Part shown: one piece after another, positions 24,703-32,518 of the stretch
Layout: each line of letters starts with the position of its first letter
Numbering within the stretch: the stretch's first letter is position 1
Source: Actinomycetota bacterium
GTDB taxonomy: Bacteria; Actinomycetota; Acidimicrobiia; Acidimicrobiales; Acidimicrobilacustridaceae
DNA: 34,517 bases
Assembly (NCBI GenBank): GCA_009700115.1
Contig: WLMU01000012.1
Span: 1-34,517 of the forward strand
Reading direction: 5' to 3'
Program-made: the position numbers and the translations under genes
Notes under the pieces: model-generated
What the model was told of the DNA's origin: nothing
Databases searched by the model: none
Seen by the model: only the letters and a program-made list of their open reading frames with translations

Positions 24703-25085
24703 TCCTCGTCCTCGCGCTGAAGGCGATCTTTCAGACGCGATCGAGTGTTACCAAGAGCGTCACGGAAGCCCGTTGCCTTCACCGATTGTGTCATCTGCTG
24801 CATCCCGGCCTTACCGAGGCGACGGCCATTACGTTCAAACGCCAAAGCTGAAACCAACATGATGAGGAATCCACCAAAGGCGATCACCGGAATCTCGCCG
24901 ATGCCCAATGTGAGAACAAGCACAACCAAGCCGACGAAGAATCCAAGTGCCGACCATTTCATTCCGCGAGAGGCTGCCGTGTAGACCGTCGTATCAGCGA
25001 TGTCTCGAGCCAGACCGGGATCAGTCTGATAGAGCTGCTGCTCAATCTCGCTGAGGATGCGTTGTTCGTCCTCGGAAAGCGGCAC
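24699..25085 (-). CDS. DUF3040 family membrane protein
   Basis: The 128-residue product starts MPLSEDEQRILSEIEQQL, the conserved DUF3040 opening, followed by two adjacent transmembrane helices (about 45-60 and 64-82) and a charged C-terminal tail. The family is common in actinobacteria; its function is unknown. The start is GTG 25085 with AGGAG upstream. A 91-base gap separates it from dinB, and its stop overlaps the proposed CTG start of the ROK kinase. Confidence 0.92.
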   Translation of the reverse strand: MPLSEDEQRILSEIEQQLYQTDPGLARDIADTTVYTAASRGMKWSALGFFVGLVVLVLTLGIGEIPVIAFGGFLIMLVSALAFERNGRRLGKAGMQQMTQSVKATGFRDALGNTRSRLKDRLQREDED

Positions 25086-25176
25086 TGCACCTGCTCCTTG
25101 TAACTACTGCGGACTTTTAGTCTCCCACGGACGATCTCATTTCACAACGGCAGGCAGGAAAGCGACCGGCACTGAC

Positions 25177-26442
25177 CTAGGTCGTCTCGGCGTCGGGGCC
25201 CCATTGCTGGTTTCCCCTCCGCTTGAGCCGCAGCCCATCAGGACCGGCCGAGATGGCTGGGCCAATGGCACCGTCACCGAATCGGGCACGAATCTCATCG
25301 ATTGTTCGATCCGCTTCCTGCCAACCAGGACCAGCAGTTGCCTCATCAAATGTGAGTTGCTTCGACGAGTCAGAACTGAGACCACTCACTGATAGTCCAA
25401 GAAGACGAACGCCTTGAGCGGGGTCGACGAGTTCAAGTAGCAGGCGACCCGCTTCGAGCAACGAACGCGAATCATCAACTGCCACAGCCAACGTCGTTGA
25501 CCGGGTGATCGTTGTGAAATCGCCAAAGCGAACCTTTAACTGAATCGTGCGCGCCACCAAGCCCTGCGCTCGGAGACGAGAGGCAACCGCATCGGCAAAC
25601 TGCACTAATTCATGATCCAGGGTTGAACGAAGGTGGTGATCACGAGAGAACGTCTCTTCATGACCAATTGATTTCATCGCTCGATCTGGTTCTACCGATC
25701 GTTCGTCGTGGCCATTCGCCAAGGAATGAAGATGACGTCCTTGTGAACGGCCGAGAACAGCAACCACGTTCTCCTCAGGAAGGTCCGCTAGATCAGCAAT
25801 CGTTAAGACACCGATTCGATGCAACTTTGAGAGCGTTGCCGGTCCGACACCCCAGAGCGACTCAACCGGAAGTGGCCGCAGGAATCCCAACGTCTCCTCT
25901 GGTTGAACGACAAAAACACCGCTTCCAAACTGCGGACCCTTCTCCGATGCCTTCGGTTTCGCTGCTTCGGTCGCGAGCTTGGCGACGAACTTGGTACTCG
26001 CAACCCCCACCGAACACGTGAGCCCTTGTTCGTCGAGCACACGCTGACGAAGAGCGCCTGCGATCACCGGGGCTTCGCCAAGCAACCGCAATGCTCCCGA
26101 GACATCAAGAAAGGCTTCATCCAACGAGAGCGGTTCAACAAGTGGAGTCACATCGCGAAATATTGCCATCACGTTTGTGCTTACTTCGGAATAACGCTCG
26201 TATCGACCCCGAAGAAAGATTGCGTGTGGGCAGAGCCTGCGAGCCTGCACCGACGACATCGCTGAATGAATGCCAAAGGAGCGAGCCTCGTACGAAGCGG
26301 CGGCGACGACGCCTCGTTCTCCGTCGCCTCCTACGACAACGGGCTTTCCTCGCAACTCAGGCTGATCAAGTAATTCGACGGAAACAAAGAATGCATCCAT
26401 GTCGACGTGGATGATGCTCGCCAGGCGCGGTGCTTCGCTCAC
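25177..26442 (-). CDS. dinB: DNA polymerase IV (Y family)
   Basis: This error-prone polymerase copies past DNA lesions. The 421-residue product has catalytic acidic residues in HVDMDAFFVSVE (D14) and SLDEAFLD (D108, E109), the GVASTKFVAKLATEAAKP palm segment, helix-hairpin-helix LWGVGPATLSKLHRIGV, and the little finger domain. Near the C-terminus KQLTFD resembles a sliding-clamp binding peptide. The start is GTG 26442, overlapping the NUDIX stop as GTGA. A palindrome GACCTAGGTC (25174-25183) spans the stop codon. No LexA-type box is visible upstream because the gene is inside an operon. Confidence 0.95.
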   Translation of the reverse strand: MSEAPRLASIIHVDMDAFFVSVELLDQPELRGKPVVVGGDGERGVVAAASYEARSFGIHSAMSSVQARRLCPHAIFLRGRYERYSEVSTNVMAIFRDVTPLVEPLSLDEAFLDVSGALRLLGEAPVIAGALRQRVLDEQGLTCSVGVASTKFVAKLATEAAKPKASEKGPQFGSGVFVVQPEETLGFLRPLPVESLWGVGPATLSKLHRIGVLTIADLADLPEENVVAVLGRSQGRHLHSLANGHDERSVEPDRAMKSIGHEETFSRDHHLRSTLDHELVQFADAVASRLRAQGLVARTIQLKVRFGDFTTITRSTTLAVAVDDSRSLLEAGRLLLELVDPAQGVRLLGLSVSGLSSDSSKQLTFDEATAGPGWQEADRTIDEIRARFGDGAIGPAISAGPDGLRLKRRGNQQWGPDAETT

Positions 26443-26924
26443 ACGCGCGTGACCAATAGTGAAGAACGATCAGTTCCTTCGATGTGATAGGCGAACGAAC
26501 GAGGATCGACCCAGCGATGCAGCAGCCATTCAAGAACTGGTTCGGCAACCCATGGGGCGCCGTCGTTGAGATGCACTCCGCATTGATCGGAGTCGACCCA
26601 AGCTGCGGTTTCGACGATTCCGTCGGGGTCATCGAACCGAAGTTCGCCTTCCCACGATTCGGCCAACCACGCTTCGACACGAAGTTTCCACCCCATATCG
26701 GGTGCCGACGCTTCGATTTCGTAGAGCTTCCCCGCCCACTTGGTCACAACAAGACCGGTTTCTTCAACAACTTCTCGACCAATTCCATCGAGAACGGATT
26801 CGCCGGCATCAATCACTCCGCCAGGCGGGCTCCAATCAAAAGTTCCGTCATGGCGACGATTCCGCACCAACAAAAGACCGGACGGGCCTTCGATCACTGC
26901 GCCGCCGACAAGCCAGTCACGCAT
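26439..26924 (-). CDS. NUDIX hydrolase
   Basis: The 161-residue product has a complete NUDIX box at about 35-57, with pattern G-x5-E-x7-REVVEETG, so it should hydrolyse a nucleoside diphosphate linked to another group. The substrate is unknown; oxidised nucleotides would fit its coupling to dinB, but that is inference. ATG 26924 lies two bases after the stop of the glycosyltransferase gene, and its own stop overlaps dinB by four bases. Confidence 0.92.
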   Translation of the reverse strand: MRDWLVGGAVIEGPSGLLLVRNRRHDGTFDWSPPGGVIDAGESVLDGIGREVVEETGLVVTKWAGKLYEIEASAPDMGWKLRVEAWLAESWEGELRFDDPDGIVETAAWVDSDQCGVHLNDGAPWVAEPVLEWLLHRWVDPRSFAYHIEGTDRSSLLVTRV

Positions 26925-26926
26925 AG

Positions 26927-27667
26927 CTACGAGGCATCGACTGGCAGCGGACGACGGAGAATGCGATCACGGACCGCCCACCACGTAACGAGAATCAACG
27001 CCTCAAACACGATCCGTGAAGACATCTTCGATGTTCCACGCTCGCGGTCGCTGAACGTGATCGGAACTTCAACAATGCGACCGCCTCGCCGCGCAATGTT
27101 GTACGCCATCTCGATTTGAAACCCGTATCCGTCGGCGGTCACGAGGTCGAGAGGAATACGCGACAGCATCGGTGCGGCATAACAGCGGAAACCAGCCGTG
27201 GCGTCGCGGACCTGAAGTCGGAGTACAACCGCGGCATAGCGATTGCCCCCTCGAGATAACCATTCACGATGCTTGGGCCAATCAGGGATATGACCGCCTG
27301 GCACGTAGCGCGAACCGATCGCGAGATCGGCGCCGGACTCAACAGCGTTTACTAACGAAGGAAGCGCTGCGGGATCGTGTTGAAGATCCGAGTCCATTTC
27401 GATCAACGCGTCGTAGCCATTCGCTAGGCCGTAAGCGAAACCAGCCCGATACGCCGAACCCAACCCCGCCTTGGCTCCACGTCGAAGCAAAGACACATGT
27501 CCACCATGTTCGGCTCCCCAACTTTCGGCCAGCGATGCAGTCCCATCCGGACTGCCATCGTCGACCACCAGAACTTCCGCCTCCGGCAATGCCACCGCTA
27601 TGCGCTCAAGAACTTCAACAATATTCTCCGCCTCGTTGTAGGTGGGCAGGATCACGAGGGGCTTCAC
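26927..27667 (-). CDS. Polyprenyl-phosphate mannosyltransferase-like GT2 (DPM1 type)
   Basis: The family transfers mannose (or glucose) from the nucleotide sugar to polyprenyl phosphate, donating sugar for lipoglycans or protein mannosylation. From GTG 27667 the product is about 246 residues: ILPTYNEAENI, VVDDGSPDGTA, GLGSAYRAGFAYGL, EMDSDLQHDP (the metal-binding DxD region), GSRYVPGG and VTADGYGFQIEMAYNIARR, VEVPITFSDRERGTSKMS. These match the DPM1/Ppm1 catalytic domain; no multi-helix membrane domain follows. GTG 27688 is an alternative start. It opens the minus-strand operon and is divergent from the small membrane gene. Confidence 0.9.
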   Translation of the reverse strand: MKPLVILPTYNEAENIVEVLERIAVALPEAEVLVVDDGSPDGTASLAESWGAEHGGHVSLLRRGAKAGLGSAYRAGFAYGLANGYDALIEMDSDLQHDPAALPSLVNAVESGADLAIGSRYVPGGHIPDWPKHREWLSRGGNRYAAVVLRLQVRDATAGFRCYAAPMLSRIPLDLVTADGYGFQIEMAYNIARRGGRIVEVPITFSDRERGTSKMSSRIVFEALILVTWWAVRDRILRRPLPVDAS

Positions 27668-27731
27668 ACCCCCAACTGTAGGAGCCACCGACCACGCCCG
27701 GGTGCGCGGTCCGAGTCCGGTGGCCCATACG

Positions 27732-28073
27732 ATGGCGTCGATGTCCACCACGCGCCCTTCCTCACCAACGCCTTCGGCCCTCCCCTCAGTTGGTGCCCGA
27801 GTGCTCGCATTCGTTGCGATCCTCATTGGCGGAACGGCAGGCGGGTTTATTGGCTACGCGTTCGTTGATCTTCAGGTCACTGGTGATTCCTCGGTGTGGG
27901 CAGGACTCGGCGCTCTCGTCGGAGCGATCATTGCTGCACTTGGAACCGCAGTCGTTGTCGTCCTCACACTTCGAGCGATGGGCGAATGGAACACCATTCG
28001 GGAACGCGAAGAATCTGCAACTGCAGCAGCAAAATCTTCCGCCGCAACCCGCAATGTTCCGCGCGTTCGATGA
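27732..28073 (+). CDS. Small two-helix membrane protein of unknown function
   Basis: The 113-residue product has a Ser/Pro/Thr-rich start and two hydrophobic, glycine-rich helices (about 21-41 and 54-78), the second followed by a charged tail. Its stop overlaps the next gene as ATGA, which supports it as a real coupled gene. ATG 27741 is an alternative start. I do not recognise the family. Confidence 0.75.
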   Translation: MASMSTTRPSSPTPSALPSVGARVLAFVAILIGGTAGGFIGYAFVDLQVTGDSSVWAGLGALVGAIIAALGTAVVVVLTLRAMGEWNTIREREESATAAAKSSAATRNVPRVR

Positions 28074-28870
28074 CCCCAACCGATTCTGCAACGCTTCTTG
28101 AACTCGCAACATCAGTTGCTGCCGAAGCCGCTGCGCTTATCGTCGAAGGACTTTTGCGAGAGCGAACCACCGTCGATACGAAAACGACGGGCACCGACAT
28201 GGTGACCGAAATGGACCGTTCATCAGAAGCGTTAATCCTTGGTCGTCTCTCCGAGGCTCGACCCAATGATGCGATTCTCGGAGAAGAAGGAACCGATCGA
28301 AGCGGTTCCACCGGAGTGCGGTGGATCGTCGATCCGATCGACGGCACAACCAACTACCTCTACGGCCATGCCGGCTTCGCTGTCTCTATCGCAGCCGAGA
28401 TCGACGGAACCGTTGCCGCTGGCGTTGTTCATGATCCGCTACACGGAGACGTGTTCACTGCGATCCGCGATGGCGGCGCCTTTCGCAACGGCCAACCGAT
28501 TCAGGCATCGAGTGAAACCGACCTCTCCCGTGCCCTCGTCGCTACGGGGTTCTCTTATGAACCCGACCGACGGCGCCGACAGGCCGCCGTGCTCGGCCGC
28601 CTCATCGCCAATGTCCGAGATATCCGCCGAATGGGTGCAGCCTCAGTTGACCTGTGTTCGGTCGCATGCGGACGAGTCGATGCGTATTACGAACGCGGCC
28701 TTCAACCTTGGGACCATGCAGCGGGAGCACTTATAGCAACCGAAGCAGGCGCCATTGTCGAAAATCTCAGCGGCGGTGGCCCCGAATTTGAGTTCTGTCT
28801 TGCCGCCCCGCCGGCGCTGTTCAACGAACTCAAGTCGCTCCTCATCGACGCCGACGCTGCCAACGCCTGA
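28070..28870 (+). CDS. Inositol monophosphatase family protein
   Basis: The 266-residue product is a Mg-dependent, Li-sensitive type sugar phosphatase. It has the metal-binding motifs GEEGTDRSG (E72, E73), WIVDPIDGTTNYLYG (D88, D91) and WDHAAGALIATEAGA (D215). In actinobacteria such enzymes dephosphorylate inositol phosphate, histidinol phosphate or related compounds; the substrate cannot be fixed here. The ATG 28070 overlaps the preceding stop as ATGA. Confidence 0.93.
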   Translation: MTPTDSATLLELATSVAAEAAALIVEGLLRERTTVDTKTTGTDMVTEMDRSSEALILGRLSEARPNDAILGEEGTDRSGSTGVRWIVDPIDGTTNYLYGHAGFAVSIAAEIDGTVAAGVVHDPLHGDVFTAIRDGGAFRNGQPIQASSETDLSRALVATGFSYEPDRRRRQAAVLGRLIANVRDIRRMGAASVDLCSVACGRVDAYYERGLQPWDHAAGALIATEAGAIVENLSGGGPEFEFCLAAPPALFNELKSLLIDADAANA

Positions 28871-28898
28871 GCACCGGAATCTGGCCAAAGCGGGAAAT

Positions 28899-28928
28899 CT
28901 GACGCGGTGGTCGCCGATCGGTGACAAT
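28899..28928 (+). promoter_or_regulatory. Possible promoter of the mtrA-like operon
   Basis: CTGACG (28899-28904) and GACAAT (28923-28928) are 18 bases apart, 9 bases before the regulator ATG. Transcription would start very near the ATG. The match is moderate and no direct evidence exists. Confidence 0.3.
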
Positions 28929-28937
28929 AGGAGACTT

Positions 28938-29618
28938 ATGGGAACCCGCATCCTTACCGTCGAGGACGACGAACGAATTCGCACTGCCGTTCGCCTCGCC
29001 CTTGAAGACGAAGGATGGGAAGTCGAAGAAGCCGACACCGGCGAAGACGCACTCCAAGCGTTTACGCGTCAACCGAGTGATGTCGTGCTCATCGACATCA
29101 TGCTGCCTGGCATCGATGGCTTCGATGTCTGCCGTTCGATTCGACGCGTCAGCGACGTTCCGATCGTCATGGTGACCGCACGCGCCGATACTCACGACGT
29201 CGTTGCCGGACTCGAAGCTGGTGCCGACGATTACCTCACGAAGCCGTTCGCGCCGAAGGAACTTTCCGCCCGTATTCGCGCTCTCCTTCGACGGGCGCGC
29301 ACAATCGACCTCGCACCGACACACCTCCGATTCGGGGACCTTGAAATCATCCCCGATGAAGGAATCGTGCTTCGCGATAACGCAGAGGTCCACCTGACGA
29401 AAACAGAGTTCCGTTTACTCGTCGAACTCGCATCAGCCCCCGGTCGCGTCTTTAGTCGCGAGGTTCTCCTCGAAAGAGTTTGGGGATACGGCTACTTCGG
29501 CGACGGACGTCTGGTCGATGTCCATGTTCGCCGCCTTCGTATGAAGGTCGAAGCCGATCCAGCAAACCCGCGTCACGTCATGACGATCCGCGGCCTCGGC
29601 TACAAACTGCAGCAGTGA
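28938..29618 (+). CDS. mtrA: MtrA-like OmpR/PhoB-family response regulator
   Basis: The 226-residue product has a receiver domain with acidic pocket D10-D11, phospho-acceptor D53 in LIDIMLPGIDG, the VTAR threonine and the TKPF lysine, then a winged-helix DNA-binding domain ending in RLVDVHVRRLRMKVEADPANPRHVMTIRGLGYKL. This region closely matches mycobacterial MtrA. In Actinobacteria MtrA controls cell-wall and division genes. ATG 28938 has AGGAGA 5 bases upstream. The next gene, an MtrB-like kinase, overlaps by four bases (GTGA). The symbol is inferred from motifs and locus order. Confidence 0.9.
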   Translation: MGTRILTVEDDERIRTAVRLALEDEGWEVEEADTGEDALQAFTRQPSDVVLIDIMLPGIDGFDVCRSIRRVSDVPIVMVTARADTHDVVAGLEAGADDYLTKPFAPKELSARIRALLRRARTIDLAPTHLRFGDLEIIPDEGIVLRDNAEVHLTKTEFRLLVELASAPGRVFSREVLLERVWGYGYFGDGRLVDVHVRRLRMKVEADPANPRHVMTIRGLGYKLQQ

Positions 29619-31093
29619 CCAAACCGATTACAACCCGAACTCGGCGCCGCCGCAGGGCGCGAATCATCGCTCCGGTGCGCCGTCGATTCGGCCTCAGGAC
29701 ACGGCTCACTCTCACCTTTGCGCTCGGCGCTGCTGTCTTGTCGACGTCATTGGCCTTCATCACGTTCGGTCTCACCCGACAAAATCTGATTGATCAGCGA
29801 CAAGACTCCGCCGTCACACGAGCATTTGCGAACGCCGACAGGCTGGCGGTCGAACTCCCCTCCGCAAAGACGCCGGCAGCAGTAACTCGCTCCCTCAACG
29901 CCCTGTCCCACCCCAATGCTGCCAACGCTGTGCTTTCAAGCGGCGGCCGTTGGTATGCCACAAACGGTTCTGCATTCGACCAACTATCGATTCCTGAGTC
30001 ACTGACCGTGATGGTCAGCGACGGTCAAGCTGCTCGCATGCGAACGCCGGTTGACGGCTCAACACAGCTGATTGTCGGCGTCCCCGTCCCTGATCTTGAT
30101 GCCCAGTACTTCGAAAGTGTCCCGCTCGCCGATCTCCAACACACGCTCAATGGTCTGGCGACAACCTTGCTCATCGCGTCGGTGCTCACGACCGTTGCCG
30201 GAGCTCTTATCGGCTACTGGGCTAGCCGTCGAGTCTTTGCCCCACTTCTCGATGTCGGAAAAGCAGCAGGTGCAATTGCTGGAGGTCGCCTCGACACTCG
30301 CCTTCCAGAAGGAGTCGACCCCGACCTCGACCTGATCTCACGACCATTCAACGAAATGGCCCAAGCCCTTGAAGACCGAATCGAACGAGATGCGCGATTC
30401 GCGTCTGAAGTCAGCCACGAGTTGCGGTCACCGCTCATGACGCTTGCAGCATCAATCGAGGTACTTGAAAACACCCGAGATGACCTTCCCGAACGCGCCC
30501 GCACTGCCCTTGAACTGTTGTCCGCCGACATCGATCGCCTACAACAACTCGTCGAAGACCTTCTCGAGATCTCTCGCTTCGACGTCGGGGCGATCACCCT
30601 CCACCTCGAGGAAGTTCTCGTTATCGAACTTGTGTACCAATCAGTGAGCATCCTCGGCGGCGGCGGTGTCCCCGTCATCCACGATGTCGATACGGAAGAT
30701 CTCATTGTTCGAGTCGACAAGCGAAGATTTGGCCGCGTGATCGCCAATCTCCTGGACAATGCCGATCGCTACGCCGGGGGTGCGACATCAGTGTCTATTG
30801 AACGCACCGGCGACCTCATTCACATCAGCGTCGAAGACAACGGCAACGGCGTGCCTGAAGATGAACGTGACATTGTCTTCGATCGATTTTCGCGTGGGAG
30901 CGAGGGCGGCAATCGTTCCAACGACACTGGCGTTGGCCTCGGCCTCGCACTGATCGATGAACATGTGCGCCTCCACGGTGGGCGCGTATGGGTCGAGGAT
31001 CGTCGTGATGGGGACCACGGAGCCCGATTCGTTGTCGAACTTCCGCTTGTCGCCGCGCCACCTGCTGACGACAATGAGGAAGCCGAACTATGA
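29615..31093 (+). CDS. mtrB: MtrB-like sensor histidine kinase
   Basis: The 492-residue product has two transmembrane helices (about 31-53 and 180-203) enclosing an extracellular domain of about 125 residues, then HAMP (about 204-257), HisKA with the phospho-acceptor H268 in SEVSHELRSPL, and the ATPase domain (N box NLLDNADRYA near 378-387, DNGNGVP, GVGLGLALI). DLLEISRFDVGA after HisKA resembles MtrB. The start is GTG 29615, overlapping the regulator stop. It presumably phosphorylates the MtrA-like protein. Its 3' end overlaps the small lipoprotein gene. Confidence 0.92.
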   Translation: MTKPITTRTRRRRRARIIAPVRRRFGLRTRLTLTFALGAAVLSTSLAFITFGLTRQNLIDQRQDSAVTRAFANADRLAVELPSAKTPAAVTRSLNALSHPNAANAVLSSGGRWYATNGSAFDQLSIPESLTVMVSDGQAARMRTPVDGSTQLIVGVPVPDLDAQYFESVPLADLQHTLNGLATTLLIASVLTTVAGALIGYWASRRVFAPLLDVGKAAGAIAGGRLDTRLPEGVDPDLDLISRPFNEMAQALEDRIERDARFASEVSHELRSPLMTLAASIEVLENTRDDLPERARTALELLSADIDRLQQLVEDLLEISRFDVGAITLHLEEVLVIELVYQSVSILGGGGVPVIHDVDTEDLIVRVDKRRFGRVIANLLDNADRYAGGATSVSIERTGDLIHISVEDNGNGVPEDERDIVFDRFSRGSEGGNRSNDTGVGLGLALIDEHVRLHGGRVWVEDRRDGDHGARFVVELPLVAAPPADDNEEAEL

Positions 31094-31239
31094 CCAAAAC
31101 CATCCGCCGGCTTGTCGCCACGACCGCGATCCTCGCTGGCGTTTCGTCAGTTGCTCTGTCTTGCGGCATCCCCACCGAAGATCAGCCGCAACCACTGAAT
31201 CAGGAACAGACAACGACAACTGTCGCTTCCGCCCCTTGA
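31090..31239 (+). CDS. 49-residue lipoprotein in the LpqB/GerMN position
   Basis: This short frame starts at ATG 31090 inside an ATGA overlap with the kinase stop and ends at TGA 31237-31239. It has a basic start (MTKTIRRL), a hydrophobic segment and a lipobox ending VALSC (C25), so it should be a secreted, lipid-anchored protein with only 25 residues after the cysteine, ending in Thr-rich sequence. Downstream of mtrAB one expects LpqB or a GerMN-type lipoprotein of hundreds of residues; the start CGIPTEDQP resembles the beginning of such proteins. It may be a remnant or a real small lipoprotein. There is no room for more: the next gene ends 14 bases later. Confidence 0.75.
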   Translation: MTKTIRRLVATTAILAGVSSVALSCGIPTEDQPQPLNQEQTTTTVASAP

Positions 31240-31252
31240 GGCGAGGCTCGCG

Positions 31253-32488
31253 TTAGATCGGAAGGTCGCCTGTCGCTGTGCGAGTACTTCCATGGTCACG
31301 CCAGGCGGCAATTGTGCGTTGTGCAATTCGCATCTGGTGGATTTCATCGGCCCCATCAGCAAAGCGCGCCCAGCGGGCCTGCTGATACATATGAGCGAGA
31401 GGCGTATCAGTCGAGTAACCAAGAGCGCCGTGCACCTGAATTGCTCGATCGATGATGCGGTTGAGCGAATTTGCAACAAAGTGCTTGGCCATCGACACCT
31501 CAGCAGTGAAGTCATCGCCGCGATCGATCTTGTAGGCAGCGTGCAACACCATGAGTTTGCACTGATAGAGCTCCATCGCCGAATCGGCGATGAGCCACTG
31601 GATACCTTGCTTCTCGGCAAGGATCGAGCCGTGGGAATAACGATCAAGCGAACGCGCCACCATCATGTCGAGCGCGACTTCAGCTTGAGCGATCCAGCGC
31701 ATGCAATGAGCAAGGCGCGCCGGGCCAAGGCGATATTGACCGAGACGATGACCTTGCCCTCGTCCTCCCAGCATCTGCGAATCAGCGACGCGAAGATCCT
31801 CGATCAGAATTTCTGAATGGCCTGTCGCTCCGTGCATCGTTTCGATCTGACGCACCTCAGTCCAACCTTCGGAAGGAATATCGACAATGAACGCCGTGTT
31901 GGCAGCCTGCGGAAGATCGGGATCGTCTTCAGTCCGCGCAACGAGAATCGCGAAGCTGGCTCGATGGGCGTTCGAGATAAACCACTTATGACCATTGATC
32001 ACCCATTCCTCTCCGTCTTGTTCAGCGTGTGTACGAATGAGAGTGGGATCTGAACCAGCAACCTCGGGTTCAGTCATCGCGAAGCATGACCACACACGTC
32101 CTTCGCAAAGCGGACGCAGATACTTTTCTTTCTGATCGTCGGTTCCCCAGTGCAGCAACGTGTGCATATTGCCTTCATCGGGCGCCTGACAATTGAGCAC
32201 CCACGGACCAAGTCGCGTGCGAGCCGCTTCGGCCTGCACCATTGCGAGCTGAACATGCCCAAGACCCATGCCGCCCCATTCCGCCGGCATGTGCGGAAGC
32301 CAAAGCCCTAGTTCTTGAGCTTGGCGTCGCAACTCGATCAATTCAGCGACATAGGCGCGCCGATCGGTCTCGGCAATCCCCTCGGCCTCGAGACGCCGTT
32401 CGGTCGGGGTAACAACCTCGGCGATAAAGGTTCGGACCTTCTCTCGGATCGCTTCGAGTTCGGGTGACAGACTGAAATCAATGCTCAT
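31253..32488 (-). CDS. Acyl-CoA dehydrogenase family protein, ACAD10/11-like
   Basis: The 411-residue flavoprotein should oxidise an acyl-CoA at the alpha-beta carbons. It has CFAMTEPEVAGSDPT (flavin/substrate loop), EWVINGHKWFISNA, and QVHGALGYSTDTPLAHMYQQARWARFADGADEIH at the end. The usual catalytic Glu in the YEGT motif is replaced by Asp (D378 in ADGADEIH), as in the ACAD10/ACAD11 subfamily. ATG 32488 is preferred because the extension to 32653 lies antisense to glpK. It is divergent from glpK by 30 bases and convergent with the lipoprotein gene. Substrate unknown. Confidence 0.92.
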   Translation of the reverse strand: MSIDFSLSPELEAIREKVRTFIAEVVTPTERRLEAEGIAETDRRAYVAELIELRRQAQELGLWLPHMPAEWGGMGLGHVQLAMVQAEAARTRLGPWVLNCQAPDEGNMHTLLHWGTDDQKEKYLRPLCEGRVWSCFAMTEPEVAGSDPTLIRTHAEQDGEEWVINGHKWFISNAHRASFAILVARTEDDPDLPQAANTAFIVDIPSEGWTEVRQIETMHGATGHSEILIEDLRVADSQMLGGRGQGHRLGQYRLGPARLAHCMRWIAQAEVALDMMVARSLDRYSHGSILAEKQGIQWLIADSAMELYQCKLMVLHAAYKIDRGDDFTAEVSMAKHFVANSLNRIIDRAIQVHGALGYSTDTPLAHMYQQARWARFADGADEIHQMRIAQRTIAAWRDHGSTRTATGDLPI

Positions 32489-32518
32489 GCCCGCAGTCTG
32501 CCCCGAACTGACACCCTC

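Noticed and set aside
25174-25183. Palindrome GACCTAGGTC at the dinB stop as an operator
   Set aside because: A single 10-bp palindrome can occur by chance and it is not near a recognisable promoter.
31240-31252. Terminator between the small lipoprotein and the acyl-CoA dehydrogenase gene
   Set aside because: Only a 5-bp inverted repeat with a one-base loop is visible, which cannot form a stable hairpin.
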